Of a DNA stretch of 64,000 nucleotides, positions 1 through 11,618 are shown piece by piece. A model generated the notes under the pieces. That model did not search any database, was not told the DNA's origin, and saw only the letters and a program-made list of their open reading frames with translations. Within the stretch, counting starts at the first letter, position 1, and every line of letters begins with the position of its first letter. This DNA is from Serpula lacrymans var. lacrymans S7.9 (Eukaryota; Basidiomycota; Agaricomycetes; Boletales; Serpulaceae), in contig NW_006763297.1 of assembly GCF_000218685.1 (NCBI RefSeq), positions 2,104,912-2,168,911 of the forward strand. Reading direction: 5' to 3'. The translations under genes and the position numbers were made by a program.

Positions 1-280
1 ACTTATATGGTTTTGAGAAACCATAATAATAAAATAGTGCATAAAAACCATTTCACACAATATAGCACCTAAAACCATATTATTGTATAGTTATCAGATA
101 CTATTTCAGATATAGTTTCTACAAACCATATTGGTAAAAAATAATATAGTGGTATAAAACCATATCATAACCAACACATAGGTATGATTTCTCTAAACCA
201 TAATAATCCACTTGTATAGTTTGTACACACTGTACAGGTACTTTTATACATTTATTTAAATACCTTGAATATAATTTTTA
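1..280. repeat. AT-rich segment with reiterated AAACCATA motif
   Basis: Very AT-rich sequence in which the octamer AAACCATA or its complement recurs at irregular spacing. The first bases form a hairpin (TATGGTTT, four-base loop, AAACCATA). No coding potential is seen. It could be the end of a small non-autonomous element or decayed repeat DNA running in from outside the window. Confidence 0.4.
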
Positions 281-286
281 TTCATC

Positions 287-358
287 TTGTGGCTCAGTGG
301 TTTAGTTGTCTACTCAGAATATTGACTGACCACAAGGCCTTTGGTTCAATTTTTGATG
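287..358 (+). repeat. tRNA-like relic (possible SINE head)
   Basis: Contains an A-box-like run (TGGCTCAGTGGTTTAG) and, about 40 bp on, a B-box-like run (GGTTCAATTTTTG), the order and spacing of an internal Pol III promoter. No cloverleaf with intact stems can be drawn, so it is not a functional tRNA gene. A 7-bp inverted repeat (CTTGTGG/CCACAAG) overlaps it. Confidence 0.3.
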
Positions 359-929
359 GTGGCAATTTTTTTGAAATACAATGAGATAGTCTCTAGGAAC
401 CATATCTCTGAATTAATTCCAGCCGGCTGTGAGTGCAATGTGGCTAAATGCTGTATACATCCTAAAGTGGTAGACGTGAGCGTTTGAACAGCCGGGCCTG
501 CGTCGCCTGCCCCGAATGAGTAGTGGTCAAGCCAGTCAACTCCAGCCACATCTAGTGTCCAAATGAAGTCAAGACCGATAATTAAACGCCAACCATGACT
601 TTGAGACATTGCAAACATACACATATCAACTACGGTTACTAGTAAAAGGGGGTCATAATTCGTACACCCAAAACTAGAAATGTCTATGATCAGCGGCTCA
701 GTGCTAAACAATACTATTGCAACATGCAAAGCACCAGTCATCGTCTTAAATGGTAACAGACATGGAGCTAATGAGTACAAGTTATGTCACCAGTGAGTCC
801 TTCGTAATAACAGCTCGAATAGTCCATTCCTGGGGATCGTCATAATAATGTAAGGCATTGTACAGTATGTAGAAGGTGATGATGGTGTGTGGGAAATCAT
901 GGATGAGAACAAAGTACTTGGCAAGCACT
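359..929. other. Intergenic, nothing recognised
   Basis: No convincing coding exon. A 144-codon open frame on the minus strand has no family resemblance and only a non-ATG start. The part nearest 930 is presumably the 3' untranslated region of the KRE6-like gene. Confidence 0.5.
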
Positions 930-3401
930 TTAACATCCATCGTACTTTGAGTTCCGCGGTCTTGTATATCCTGCTTGCTCCCATGTCGTAAGGTTGGGAT
1001 TCGAGTAAGCGTTCAGATGGCTGCACAGTGATATATAAGTCAGGTGTTGGACAACGAATCTAAATGACCTACTTCTGTATATAGTTAGCAGTAGGATAGC
1101 TCGGCGGATCACAGTTTATGTTGTTCACTCCTTGCCTCTGATATACGCGAACATAGTCAACATACATCGAAGTTGGGAACTTCATAGCGGCATAATCTTG
1201 CTCTTGGAAGGACGCTATAGTGAAAAAATGACATATAAACATTGTATTCCCTGAGACATGAACAACGTATACGCACGTGCCAACCCCAAGTTAATGATGA
1301 TATGCTAAAGAAGGCGTCAGCTTGCAAATAAACGTGTAAAGCTTTAGTGGCTAACCATAGGTTCTTCGGGAATTAGACGTGATGAGATATCGACAGTTGT
1401 GTCGGGTCCGATGGATGCTGCAGTGACAGTCCAAGAGGGCTCAGCTTCGCTGTACCATGTAATGTATCCATCGCCTCGATTACTCGGGTCTGACCAGTAT
1501 TCGAACCCATAACTGGCGAAGTTGTTCCCACCATAGTTTGCACTGTCAATGGGAGTAATTGCAGACACAGCTTGCTGATAAGATCCCCCTGTGTATGAAT
1601 TGAGGATGGTTCCCTGGCCATGTAAAGTCGTGGGGGGCGTGGAATTGTCGAATTCGTATTGGTAGTTGTATGGTGCAACCTGCATACTCTGAGACACTTC
1701 GCCTTGGAACGGCGATGCATATACGTTCACTTCAGTTTCGAACATATCAATCTCAGGTACACCTCGACCAATGTTTACACTAGGACCAGGGTGGTCACCA
1801 CCTGGACAGGTACAAGCCGAGTATCGTTGACCTGGTTGAAAGCTTAAGGGTCCGCCTGAGAGGCTACCGGTTGTTGCAGCTGCGGGTACCCCAGCTGGAC
1901 TGGTCTGATTAGGGAATGTTCCGGTATCACACGCAGCATAGCTGTATGGCCACGTTCCTGCAAAGAAAATTGAGCTTAATCAATGAGAAGTACAGTTTCG
2001 CCACATACCATCTGTAGTAGCACCATAACCTGCTCTACCCTGTAAACATTGACTTGTGATTAGTACATTCATCAAACAGGCGTATGAAATGACACACAAG
2101 ATTACCCATGGTCCAGGCAGCTGTTGAAAAAATCAGCGGGAAAGGTCTCGCTATATACTGTGGGACCTACCAGGCCAAAACCCAGGACCATTGGGACTAC
2201 CAGGCATACTGACAGACATTTCGATGTAGCCCGTAGTGAAGCATAATTTATTCCAGGTGGTAAGCATCCCTGAAAAAATAATTTAACAAAAAACACAGAT
2301 TAAACAGGTGAGGTACTTACCACTTTTGAAGTTCAGATTATTGATAGGTTGCTCTGTTATAGTGATAACAAGGTGTCCATCTTGCGTAGTGATAGCCTGT
2401 CGAAGAACCATAAGAAGTGGATACCTCGCTGTTTCAGATAACGAGACATACCGATGGATCATACCATTCCAAATCTCCCGTAGGCCTATCATTATTATTC
2501 ATTGATCAGATGGGATTAACAGGGAGATTAGAGCCGGAGCACTAACCAATAATGAAAGTTATCGGCTTCCCAGAATGGATCGTCACCCGGCCAGAAAGTA
2601 CGTCCATCGGTATTAAACTCATCACTGAACATAAGTTCATAGGTTAAACCATCGCTTCCAGTGCGATAACGAGCTGATGATGGTGTCTGAGGGTCAAGAA
2701 GAGTGGGCATTCCTGGTAATTGGGGTATTTGCCCGGATGCATTAATTCCTCCAAGATTGTAACCTGGGCCATTGCTTCCCACAGTTTCGTAGAAATGGAT
2801 GATGGGATATCCAGCGAAGAGCGTGATAAGCCCAACTACTAAAATAAAAAGAGCAGAAGCGTTCGCCCATCCACGACCTGAGAATAGTGTAAAAGATCTG
2901 TCCAAAGCAGCGTCTCTTATAGGATCTGGATTGTGCAGCGCATCGTCGAGATCCGGATCCCTTGTATCCCACGCAAACGCAGGCACTGTGGATGAATTGC
3001 CAACAGGGCCAGGACCAGCAGGGTATTTTTCGCCAGTAGTCGCGGACGACACCTCAGAGGGAGCAGCACTGAAACGAGAGGGATTGTGAACACCATTGTC
3101 TCTTGCAGACGAAGGATTATACTTTCAAGAGATAATTAGCTAACTGAACATGACTTTTTTAGTAGAGATGACACACCGAGTATGGACCATAGCCGCCCCC
3201 AATGACACCACTGGCGACACCTTGTGCTATCGCGCCTCTACCTGACTGCATTTGGCTGCTCCCCGAAGCTGAGCGGACAGGTATCCGTGATGGATTGAAT
3301 GGCGCCTGAGCCCCCTGCATGTTGTTGGATTTAGGACTTTGGGGGACAGCGTAATACTCCTGGGCACTTGATGGAGGCGGGCGTCGTTGCTGCGGGACCA
3401 T
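930..3401 (-). CDS. KRE6/SKN1-like beta-1,6-glucan synthesis protein (GH16)
   Basis: Type II membrane glycoside-hydrolase-family-16 protein; the family acts in the secretory pathway in beta-1,6-glucan and cell-wall assembly. The proline/serine-rich cytosolic N terminus starts at the ATG at 3399-3401. An intron follows at the GGGYGPYS codons. The next exon carries a hydrophobic transmembrane segment (about 2800-2870) and the conserved run DDPFWEADNFHYW. Later exons give TQDGHLVITITEQP, GPGFWPG, AWTMGNLGRAGYG and TTDGTWPYS across three short introns. The GH16 catalytic motif GRGVPEIDMFE lies at about 1737-1770. The C terminus has FPTSMYVDYVRVYQR and INCDPPSYPTANYI and ends YDGC-stop at 930-932. 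These blocks are diagnostic of KRE6/SKN1. The exon order is complete, so the gene looks functional. An upstream in-frame open stretch without ATG leaves the exact start slightly uncertain. Confidence 0.9.
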
Positions 3402-3682
3402 GGGCGTTTGGTGAGAAGGACGGTAAGGAAAGTTCAGACACTGGGAGGCACAGCTCCCGGCTTGGACATGCCGCAGTCAGTCAGCCTCCACATCCTCTCA
3501 CGGTTAGACCACTACTATTTTAGACGAACCCGGTGTGAGACCGTATCCCGCTTCTGCCGCAGAACTCACCATGCTGCATCCACGCGTGTATCACCAAGAC
3601 ATCATTATGCTGTAAGTACATTGATAGGGTTGTGTTCAGACTACCACTGCACATCGTGAATTAAACTAGTTGCATATCATAT

Positions 3683-5249
3683 TTACATGTTCATTTTGCA
3701 CACCGTGCCCCCACCCGTGTTACCATCAAATGCAAAGAAGTTCGCAATCGGGGCTTCGCGCGCGGCCAACGCCTTCAGTATATCCTGCGCCAACATACCT
3801 CCCACAACAGCACAGACGGGTGAAAATTCGTGCGCAGCTGTCGTTGACATCGTCCTGTACACGATCACAATTAGGAATATATATAAACCACAGAATAAAA
3901 TAGACAACGTACTGGATGAGCTCCTGGGGAATGCGTGTAATAACCTGACTATTCACATCAGCCGCTGACAGTATAGAGCTCGCGATCGTCTCCAGCTCCG
4001 GAGCGTTCTTTTCATCGTCGGGTAGCTCACCCTGGTGTATCGACTGGTATTCCCAAATAGCTTCACTCTCGTATAAATGCCATATCTCGGCACACATAAT
4101 TTCTTCAACACATACCTATAATCGTCAACAATATCGCGGGATTTAGCTCCTTAGTTTGCCTTTTCGTCATATTCGTCCATCGATGCCGCAACGCCATGTG
4201 GAGCGGTGAGTACTGAGCGGTCGCTTTCACACTTCTTGGCGCATCTTTTGGTGCAGATCGATCCCTATTGTTAGTGGGTGGGTAAACATCAGCACCAAAA
4301 TCGAGAGAACAGGGAAAATAATAAAGGAGACATAAACACTCACGGTGAGATAAAATCATGTTTAAGTAAATCGCAAAAAATATAACCCAACAGCCCAAAC
4401 GTGCCACCGGCATAAAACAATTTTCCAAATCGTCGACAAGTCTCGTTTATTCGAACCTACAGTAGCAACACAAAACGGATCTTACGACGCTCGATGCAGA
4501 ACTCGAAAATAGACAGACTCACAAGATTGTCACGATCCCAGTCAGTCACACAGACTAAATCCACGTTTTGCACCAAACCATCCAGATCTTCTCCACCGAG
4601 AATCGAAGTCGTCGAGATAGTTTCAACTGTCACGAGAGGATTTAGGCTTTCGACCCGAGCCTTTGCTGCATCGACTCTCTGTCAGGGGAGTTAGATCAAG
4701 TACCGCCGATAAAAACCCTCAAAATGTCCGCAACCATAGCAAGGCAAAGGAGAAGGAGAAGAACACAACGTGCCTTTTTCCCAACATCTTCATCTCTGTA
4801 GAAAAATCCAGCGCCAAGGTCCTCTTCACTGACATCTTCGCTGTCAACCATAACCAGTTTTCCAATGCCAGCCAGAACGATATTTTTGATGGTTTCTGTT
4901 GCAACACCCCTTAACCGGATCACCAGAATGGTCGCATTTCGCATCCTGTTATATGATTTAGCCCCATTTCGTATACATTATGACTAGCTGGGATTTCGCT
5001 AAATTCCACCACACCAGGTAAACGGTAAGACACAGATTGCACCCACCTTTGTTGCGCTTCGAGGCCCCAAAGACGAATTTGACGGTCATACACCGCTGCT
5101 TCATCTGTACGAACGGCAAACGGCAAGTATGGGGGTTGAACAGACAGGGGGACGAGTACGTGAGAGTGCGCTTAGTACATGGATATGATGAGATACATAC
5201 CTTCCGTGATCTGAAGTGGGTTACTTTTGCTTCCTTCATGGGCAGACAT
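3683..5249 (-). CDS. AOS1: SUMO-activating enzyme E1 subunit AOS1 (SAE1)
   Basis: Adenylation-type half of the heterodimeric SUMO E1, partner of UBA2, nuclear. Exon 1 (5201-5249) encodes MSAHEGSKSNPLQITE. Exon 2 (5047-5104) continues with DEAAVYDRQIRLWGLEAQQR, a hallmark of AOS1/UBA-like proteins; phases 1 and 2 join exactly. Exon 3 gives the Rossmann part (ILVIRLRGVATE, KNIVLAGIGKLVMVDSE, GAGFFYRDEDVGK). Next come the LNPLV-like segment and the DLVCVTDWDRD region. The C terminus (SPVCAVVGGMLAQDILKAL, then FFAFDGNTGGGTV) matches the end of the family, with the stop at 3683-3685. Like other AOS1 proteins it carries no catalytic cysteine domain, which belongs to UBA2. At least six introns of 45-100 bp are present. 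Confidence 0.9.
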
Positions 5250-5850
5250 GACAGGGTGGTAAATATGACAAACTTTGGATACGGTTGGTGGTTCAGGAAC
5301 TTGCAACTCAGAGTGATTTCGCGTGTTCCTAACACCTGAAGTAACAGAAATCTCAATCAATAGCGTAATTTCAGCTTTACAGTGTCTCGCTCGAGGATAT
5401 CTGTGCTTTCGCCCTGCCTTGTGAAATGGCCAAGTGTGCAGTTAACGAGAAGGATAAGCGCCGGGGGCGATAGCGGCCGGAGTGGCCATTGGCGCCGATA
5501 TTACAATCACGTGGCTTTGGGCGGCACGGATGCAAAATCCAGGAATTACAAATTCCGAGTTGAACCTTGGGGTAGTGGCCGATCGAAGCCTCGAGACGCC
5601 AACCAGCATTGAGAGAAAATAGCAATCAACCGCATGCACCGAAGCCTTGGCAATTGTACACGAGGTATAGATTTGACTCGGAAAAGGAAACCCTTGAGAA
5701 TTTGCTACATGGTTCACTGCGTACACAATAATGAAGATGGTAGGATATGGGAAAGGAGAGTGGGGGTATGATCAGCAAGAGAGCACATAACCCAACAGAC
5801 TCGAAAGTCGTCGAAAGATAATAACACAGCTAAATATACAACGAAAAAAG
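5250..5850. other. Intergenic: AOS1 promoter and 3' flank of the transcription factor gene
   Basis: About 600 bp between two genes transcribed in the same direction. Open frames here are short and overlap on both strands without splice logic. I see no TATA box or repeat that can be claimed. Confidence 0.5.
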
Positions 5851-8749
5851 TTAGACCATAGGCATGCCATCGCCGCTAGACGTTCCATCTCTATCATCAT
5901 CAAGCCTACGTGTATCACTCAATCAGCTTCTCACGAGTAAAAGATTAGGGTACAAGTCACTCACAGATAGTTCCGTTCAATTTCGGAAAGGATGGATAAG
6001 AAGTCCCCTAAAAATGCCGTGGCCGTCAGCAAAGACAAACGCATCGATGAGGTGCAACGAACATAAAAAGGCATGAGCCCGGGCCGCTGAAGCTGGGGCC
6101 GTCTCGGCCTTTCGTACTGCATCAAGCAGTGTAGATGCAACGAATCGCACTTTGTGGACCTGAAAACGTATCTCGTATCAATGCAACGAGACACATGGGA
6201 GGTATAGCGGATCTTACCAGTGACGGGCCGTTCGTAGCGATGGATTGTATGGGAATACTGAAGCGGTAAACGGTGTAAATACCGAAAGGCCAAGCTTGTT
6301 GACACGAGCTTACCTGTGAAGAATATTGAGAAGGTCGCTAGCAACGGCTTCCCTGTCTTCAGCTACTTGGTGTTCATCGATGTTGCCCTGCAAAGACGTA
6401 ATCAACTCGTCGCGGTATTGTTCAATGACAAATCGGACAAGTTGCTAACCGAGCAACAAAAGTTAACCACTGAGTATGCAGGTCGCTCGACGATCTTCAC
6501 TTACCTGAGTCACGTAAAGATTAGCCTGCATAACCAAGAACGGGTTAAGCGCATTAGCGCGTGAAGCTTTGGGATTCTCAAAGAAATCTTTGACTTCTGC
6601 AAAAGTGGCCTGTCTGAAACCAGCTCCACCATAATCTGGGGAAAGATTAGAATGTTGTCTTGTTTGTTTCAAGCGCAGAGGTTCAGGGGTGTGAACCAAC
6701 GCTGCCAAGATACGCGAGTGAAGAGACTGGACTTCCTCCAGTCTCGCGGTGGCAAACTGCCCTTGTGGAGGAGAGCGCTTGTCAACCCGGATGCGAACCA
6801 AGATTTCACCGAGCAATGCAAAAATCCTTGAGATATAGTTCAAGCCAGAAACTAGCGCAGTTTTTCCATGCGGTTGCGGCAGATATGCGCTAGGGGTGAT
6901 GCTATACAAAAGAAGATAGGGGGGAGCCGATTTAGCGGGTTAAACGTGGTTAATCTTCGGTTAGATCACTCACTACTCGTCGTCCAGCTCTTTCGGAAAA
7001 TGTACTGTGCAATCTTCGTCGCGAAGGCAAATTGGACGTCCCAGTAATATTGACATTGACTTATCCGCTGTCAATCACAAGATCATGTAAGTGACACCTC
7101 GATAGAAACTCGGGACGAATGCATAGGGAAATGCCTACCTCCGAACAATAACCAGAACGTCCTTCGTCGGACTTCACATTCGATAGGATCTAGCCCTTCA
7201 TACGAAGCCTCCTCATGCATACGCAAGGTCACTGCGATATGTGCAGCCTCGCCAAACGCCGCGTGCTGTGTAGCGTCGTGACCTTCACAGAAGTGATAGA
7301 CACAATCGCTATAAATGTCATCAGTAGACTCGTAGTGGCCGTTCAATGCGAGAACTCACAAGTAACGAACGACAACATGCATGGAAGTAGGAGGGTCGTA
7401 GGACGCTATAGATATATGTCGACTTGCTTCATAGCAGGTTTGTGCCATTTTGCGGACTACAGAACGTTCCATGGGAAGATATGACCTCGGTACTTGTACC
7501 AACGTCGACGCTACAGTGGACATAACTAGAGCAAAAAATAGTGGATCCCGTTCCTCCCTTCGAGAGTGTAGGTCAGCCATGAAGGACGGCTTGTGAATGC
7601 ATGGTGTCAGAGGATATACAAAATCAAAAAACAGCGCTATGATCAGTGAGATAGTATCGCGAGGTGCTATATCTTCCAAACGATGTGGCCGATAGTAGTA
7701 GGACAGAGGAGGTATGGCCGTTGGGGGAAGCACAGGGAGCGGTTGGTGATGTTTGTATGACCAGTTGTAAGCGGAGAATGCACCGTAGGGCTCAGGAGAT
7801 GAATATGACTGTGTATCTTCGTTTTTTGTTGACGGGTGTGAAAGCAGTGAATTGCCATTTGATTCTGACCCATGAGGGCCACCGTAGGACGCGGAAGGGA
7901 GAGGACCAAGAGGTGGGTAATGATATATGTCAGCAGCAATAGGATAACGAGAAGGTGGGAGTGATGCAGAGACAGGAGTTAATGAGGGCTCCAAAAAAGA
8001 AGAGGAAGCTTGTCCTGGAATCGAGGGAGATAAACTTGGCTGCGTGGGGCTGGCAAGAGTTTGGTGAGCGGATATGGGTGAGACAGATGTATATTCTTCG
8101 TTTGGATTCTCTTGCTGAGCAGCAGCCGCAGCAGCAGCCGCCTCTTGTAGGCGACGCAGGTAGCTTTGATACCGTACGTAAGGGAGAAGATGGTGGAATG
8201 TGGAGAGGAGACTTACAGATTAGGTGGACCTCTTTTCTTTGGCTGATAATCATAAGTGCAGGGGATGCCTAATGCTATACAGTGCTTGCAAGATTGCTTC
8301 GGATCATCAGGATTTTCTCGAGCGCATCTCACTTTGCGTGCTCTGCAGGCATCACAGCCTGATGGAGATGTAAGGAAATGACCAAATTATCAGGTAAAGG
8401 AGGGCAATACGCACTCTGAGATTGCCGCCTGTTACATAAAAGCAAAAGAGGAGTCAGCTCGGTTGATTGGAAAGACTAGAAGAAATATGACATGGAATGT
8501 ACAAAATAGTATGGAACAGGGCTGAAAGAGGCTAGATGATGAGAAGAGAAAGAGAGTGAAGCGAGATGCAGGACAGAGAGGATGCAGAGGAATGAGAAGG
8601 GACTGAAGATGGACGGAGAAAGCTCGGTCTAAATGAGCAACGCACTTTCTCTTGCTCTTGCTGTTTTCGGCGGGGGGTTCCTTTGGGTTGCCGTCGTCGG
8701 AAGGAGGTGTGCCAGAATTAGAGTCTTTTTTTGCGCGTGCGGCAGGCAT
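5851..8749 (-). CDS. Zn2Cys6 fungal transcription factor
   Basis: Nuclear DNA-binding regulator. Exon 1 (8646-8749) encodes a basic, proline-rich N terminus starting MPAARAKKDS. A 14-nt microexon (8415-8428) and exon 3 (8217-8358) then give QSQSCDACRARKVRC and a second cysteine half ending SCKHCIALGIPC, the six-cysteine binuclear zinc cluster. A KKRGPPN linker leads to LYLRRLQEAAAAAAAQQ, a likely coiled-coil and alanine tract. The fungal-trans middle homology region follows: PLTPCIHKPSFMADL, FFALVMSTVAST, EAAHIAVTLRMHEE, and VRRRTFWLLF at about 7100-7740. Later exons run to DFLSILSEIERNYLLDDD and end GMPMV-stop at 5851-5853. The target genes cannot be told from sequence, and similarity to a named regulator is not clear enough to assign a symbol. 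Confidence 0.88.
8415..8428 (-). other. 14-nt microexon of the Zn2Cys6 factor
   Basis: Exon 1 ends in phase 2 at 8646 before GTGCGT. An acceptor (TAACAG) at 8429-8431 then opens a 14-base exon closed by another GTGCGT donor. The next exon begins at 8358 after CATCAG. The joined frame reads KRKRQSQSCDACRARK, so the microexon supplies the residues just before the first zinc-binding cysteine. Confidence 0.75.
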
Positions 8750-9308
8750 CGTCTGTGTAGGAAAGAAACAACAGAAAACGGGAGGAGAACAAGGGGAGTG
8801 GGGCGGGGCCTACACGCGTGTTATCTGACAGTAAAAGGAGGTTTTGAGGGGTGTTGTTTGGGTGGGCCAAGTGCAGCTTCTTAGTATTAGACGAAAGAGT
8901 CAAACAGCTCAAATCTGGATACCCTCTGAAATATCTGGACGCGATGGCAGCGATGGCAGCGATGGCAATATACGCCAAAGACCAGCCATGTGGTTCACCC
9001 CAGTTTGGTTCCAACGCTCGGCTTGCCCAAGATCACGAGCCACGGCCAAACACCGGGGTTACCCCACACCCCATATCGGGACACACACAAACAGACGACA
9101 ACAGCCCTACCATTTCCTCATTCGCGGTCCTTTGGCTGCTCGCTGCAGTGGGTATACCCGCATGCCGTTCTCCTTCTTACGAACCTGTGCCTTGTCGGTA
9201 CCGGTAAATAAAATAAAATTCATGATCTCCAAATCTAACCGAGCCTTGTTCTCTGTAGCATCATGTCGATAATTAAGTGTGAGACGTATTCTAGTCTATC
9301 CTATCCTA
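8750..9308. other. Intergenic: transcription factor promoter and PPR 3' flank
   Basis: Holds three tandem copies of GCGATGGCA at about 8940-8967 and otherwise no recognised feature. Overlapping plus-strand open frames here lack homology and are shadows. Confidence 0.5.
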
Positions 9309-11618
9309 CTATTCTGTCCGCTCTATCATCGCCCGTCCTGGCTTCTCCCTCAGCCGTCCAAGCATCAGCATTCCACGGTCACGACTCAGCCACCCTGCCT
9401 GATAGTGTCTGCGAATCATCGACGCTATCAGCCGCCGCTGGAACGACTGCTCCCTATCATCCCACTCCGTCTTCGCCTTCACCAGCATGTCCCAAAACTT
9501 GAATGCCATCACAGGTTCATCAACGTGCAGCGACGCAAATATACAGTATTTCCCCGTATTCGGCGTGCACACGATCTCCATGTCCTTCATCGACCGTATG
9601 ATGCCCATTGCCCGGCGCAGATTCGTCTTCAGCGTTCCCTTGTCCTCGTCTTCCATTTTGACACTCGCTCTGATCAGCGCAGCCACAGCTTTCAGTGACA
9701 GTTCTCCGCGGTCCAGTTCTTGAGCCCGGTTGATCAGGCTGCATACCAGATCCATATCGCCGTGAACAACGGAGTGATGAAGCACCGTCCCAAACGTTAC
9801 AGCATCAGGGGACACGCCTCTCTCTATCATCCGTTCAATCATCCCTGCTGCATTCCTGGGTGAATATTCTGCCATCGCTGATAATGCAACATTGATGTCA
9901 TGTGTGTCGGGTACCTCCTTACGGTCCAATATAACTTTGAACGTGTCAAAACCGTCCGAGACACGCCCAAGCACAAAATATGCCCGTGCCAATGCCGTTA
10001 AATGATAGTGGTCTGCATCCTCCAAGGGTTCAATGGACTGACGAAACTCCCCAAGTACACGGAAAGCGAACTCGCTAAATACGTCCAACTGTTGTTCGTA
10101 GTATTCCCGGTTCAGACTCTCGACTCCTTCAGCCTCATCATCTTTCCCCACCTCCATGTTATCCACCTTTTTCCTGGTGCGTGAGATCAAATCTGAGAAA
10201 AGGCTGACCACACGTATCATAGCAGCCGCATTGCCCACGACGACATCGCGGTCTCTTCCCTGGGCATATCTTTCCCACAGCGCTCTCGCTTGTACAGCAA
10301 AACCGTGAGCGGCAGTTAGAATTATAAAGCTCGCGCGATCTTGCACAGGGATGAGCTCGAACCCATCGACGACTTGTTTCGCGAGCAGGCGGGCGAGATG
10401 CATATTTCTGCTGCCCGTGGTGAGATGGTCCATGAACCAAGTCAAGGTAGGGCCTCGAGGCGGCGGATATTGGACGCGCTCCAATACAGGGGGCAACTGA
10501 GTGTGTTTGTAGAGTAGTTCAGCAATAGAACCTTTTTCCAATCGCTTTGCGCGTTCGTAAAATAGGCGGATCATCCCGTCTGGGATGATAAAATCGGGAA
10601 CACGAATATCTAACTCACGCATCAACGAGCCAGCGATAGCGAGGTCTCCGATAGACGGTGAATCGAGAGCAGTATACAGAGTATCCACGGATAGCTCAAT
10701 GACTTCAGCGTCAATGTTTTCGTGTGTTCTGATGACTTCGACGAGTAGAGCAATAGCACGGCCGTGCCAAGTCCAGTGAAGGCTTGCCCTGACGAGGGTT
10801 GACCTGATGATAAACGCAAAATTTTGGGACGTGTTCTTCTTCATATATTGAATTGCTTCAGCAGGAACGTGATGGCTTTTTACGAGGAGTTGAAAAATCT
10901 CTAGCGCCTGTATGTCTCGACCGGCTTGGAGCAGTTTGTGCACCAGACCAAATGCAATATATACTATTGGGGGAGGATGGTATGTCATTGACCTCATTCC
11001 CTTGGGTGCTGGAACCGCACGAAGGGGTAGTCGAAAAAGAGGATACAACATATCCAACAACTCCCCATCGGAGGGTGAGGAAACTAGGTCATCGACCAAA
11101 GTCTTAATCAGCCGCAGGACAGCCGCGTGTGGAATTGACAACAACAACGAGGCTGAGCGGAGCAAATTGAGTAATGATACTTGTCTTTGAGTTGGGATAA
11201 GAATGGGCTGGTCGGGCTCATGCGACAAGAGCAGTAGAGCGGCTCGTCGACGGTGCATTTCATTGCTGACGTACCCCTCCACCACGTCTGCAGCAAGGTA
11301 ATCCATAATGATAGACGATCTATGTTGGTACGATTGTATGATGAGGGAAGAGAGCGCTTCGAAGGGTAGGTTGCCAATGCTCGCCCTGTCCTTCTTGCGT
11401 GCGGTAGTATAGGCTTTGAAAGGTTTTCCCGCTTCGCGCCATTTTTCAGGTGGTCGAGGTACAATGTTCGGAGACAGAATCTCGAGGGGACTAGGTTTGT
11501 CATGTCCAGGCTGTGATATTTGAATAGCCCCTTGAGGACTAAATTTTCGAATTATAGTATGAGTTGGGATGAGTTTCGGTATGCGTACGCCAATGAGTAG
11601 ACGGCGACAAAGTAACAT
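9309..11618 (-). CDS. Mitochondrial pentatricopeptide-repeat protein
   Basis: A single uninterrupted reading frame of 769 codons starting at the ATG at 11616-11618. The N terminus (MLLCRRLLIGVRIPKL) is arginine-rich, free of acidic residues and amphipathic, fitting a mitochondrial presequence. The body is almost wholly alpha-helical. Its C-terminal third has helix pairs typical of PPR arrays, for example TALARAYFVLGRVSDGFDTF, then VALSAMAEYSPRNAAGMIER, and VSPDAVTFGTVLHHSVVHG. Known roles of this class are organellar RNA stability, processing or translation; the specific RNA cannot be read from sequence. Lack of introns stands out among the intron-rich neighbours but is common for fungal PPR genes. 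Confidence 0.8.
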   Translation of the reverse strand: MLLCRRLLIGVRIPKLIPTHTIIRKFSPQGAIQISQPGHDKPSPLEILSPNIVPRPPEKWREAGKPFKAYTTARKKDRASIGNLPFEALSSLIIQSYQHRSSIIMDYLAADVVEGYVSNEMHRRRAALLLLSHEPDQPILIPTQRQVSLLNLLRSASLLLSIPHAAVLRLIKTLVDDLVSSPSDGELLDMLYPLFRLPLRAVPAPKGMRSMTYHPPPIVYIAFGLVHKLLQAGRDIQALEIFQLLVKSHHVPAEAIQYMKKNTSQNFAFIIRSTLVRASLHWTWHGRAIALLVEVIRTHENIDAEVIELSVDTLYTALDSPSIGDLAIAGSLMRELDIRVPDFIIPDGMIRLFYERAKRLEKGSIAELLYKHTQLPPVLERVQYPPPRGPTLTWFMDHLTTGSRNMHLARLLAKQVVDGFELIPVQDRASFIILTAAHGFAVQARALWERYAQGRDRDVVVGNAAAMIRVVSLFSDLISRTRKKVDNMEVGKDDEAEGVESLNREYYEQQLDVFSEFAFRVLGEFRQSIEPLEDADHYHLTALARAYFVLGRVSDGFDTFKVILDRKEVPDTHDINVALSAMAEYSPRNAAGMIERMIERGVSPDAVTFGTVLHHSVVHGDMDLVCSLINRAQELDRGELSLKAVAALIRASVKMEDEDKGTLKTNLRRAMGIIRSMKDMEIVCTPNTGKYCIFASLHVDEPVMAFKFWDMLVKAKTEWDDREQSFQRRLIASMIRRHYQAGWLSRDRGMLMLGRLREKPGRAMIERTE

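Noticed and set aside
346..780. 144-codon minus-strand open frame downstream of the KRE6-like gene
   Set aside because: Starts at a non-ATG codon, has no domain or splice partner and lies in AT-rich flank.
8120..8150. CAG/CCG-type triplet run as a possible regulatory repeat
   Set aside because: It lies in a coding exon of the Zn2Cys6 factor and encodes an alanine/glutamine tract.
8844..9272. Overlapping plus-strand frames between the transcription factor and PPR genes
   Set aside because: Three frames overlap one another with no homology; repeat GCGATGGCA inflates one of them. Treated as promoter DNA.
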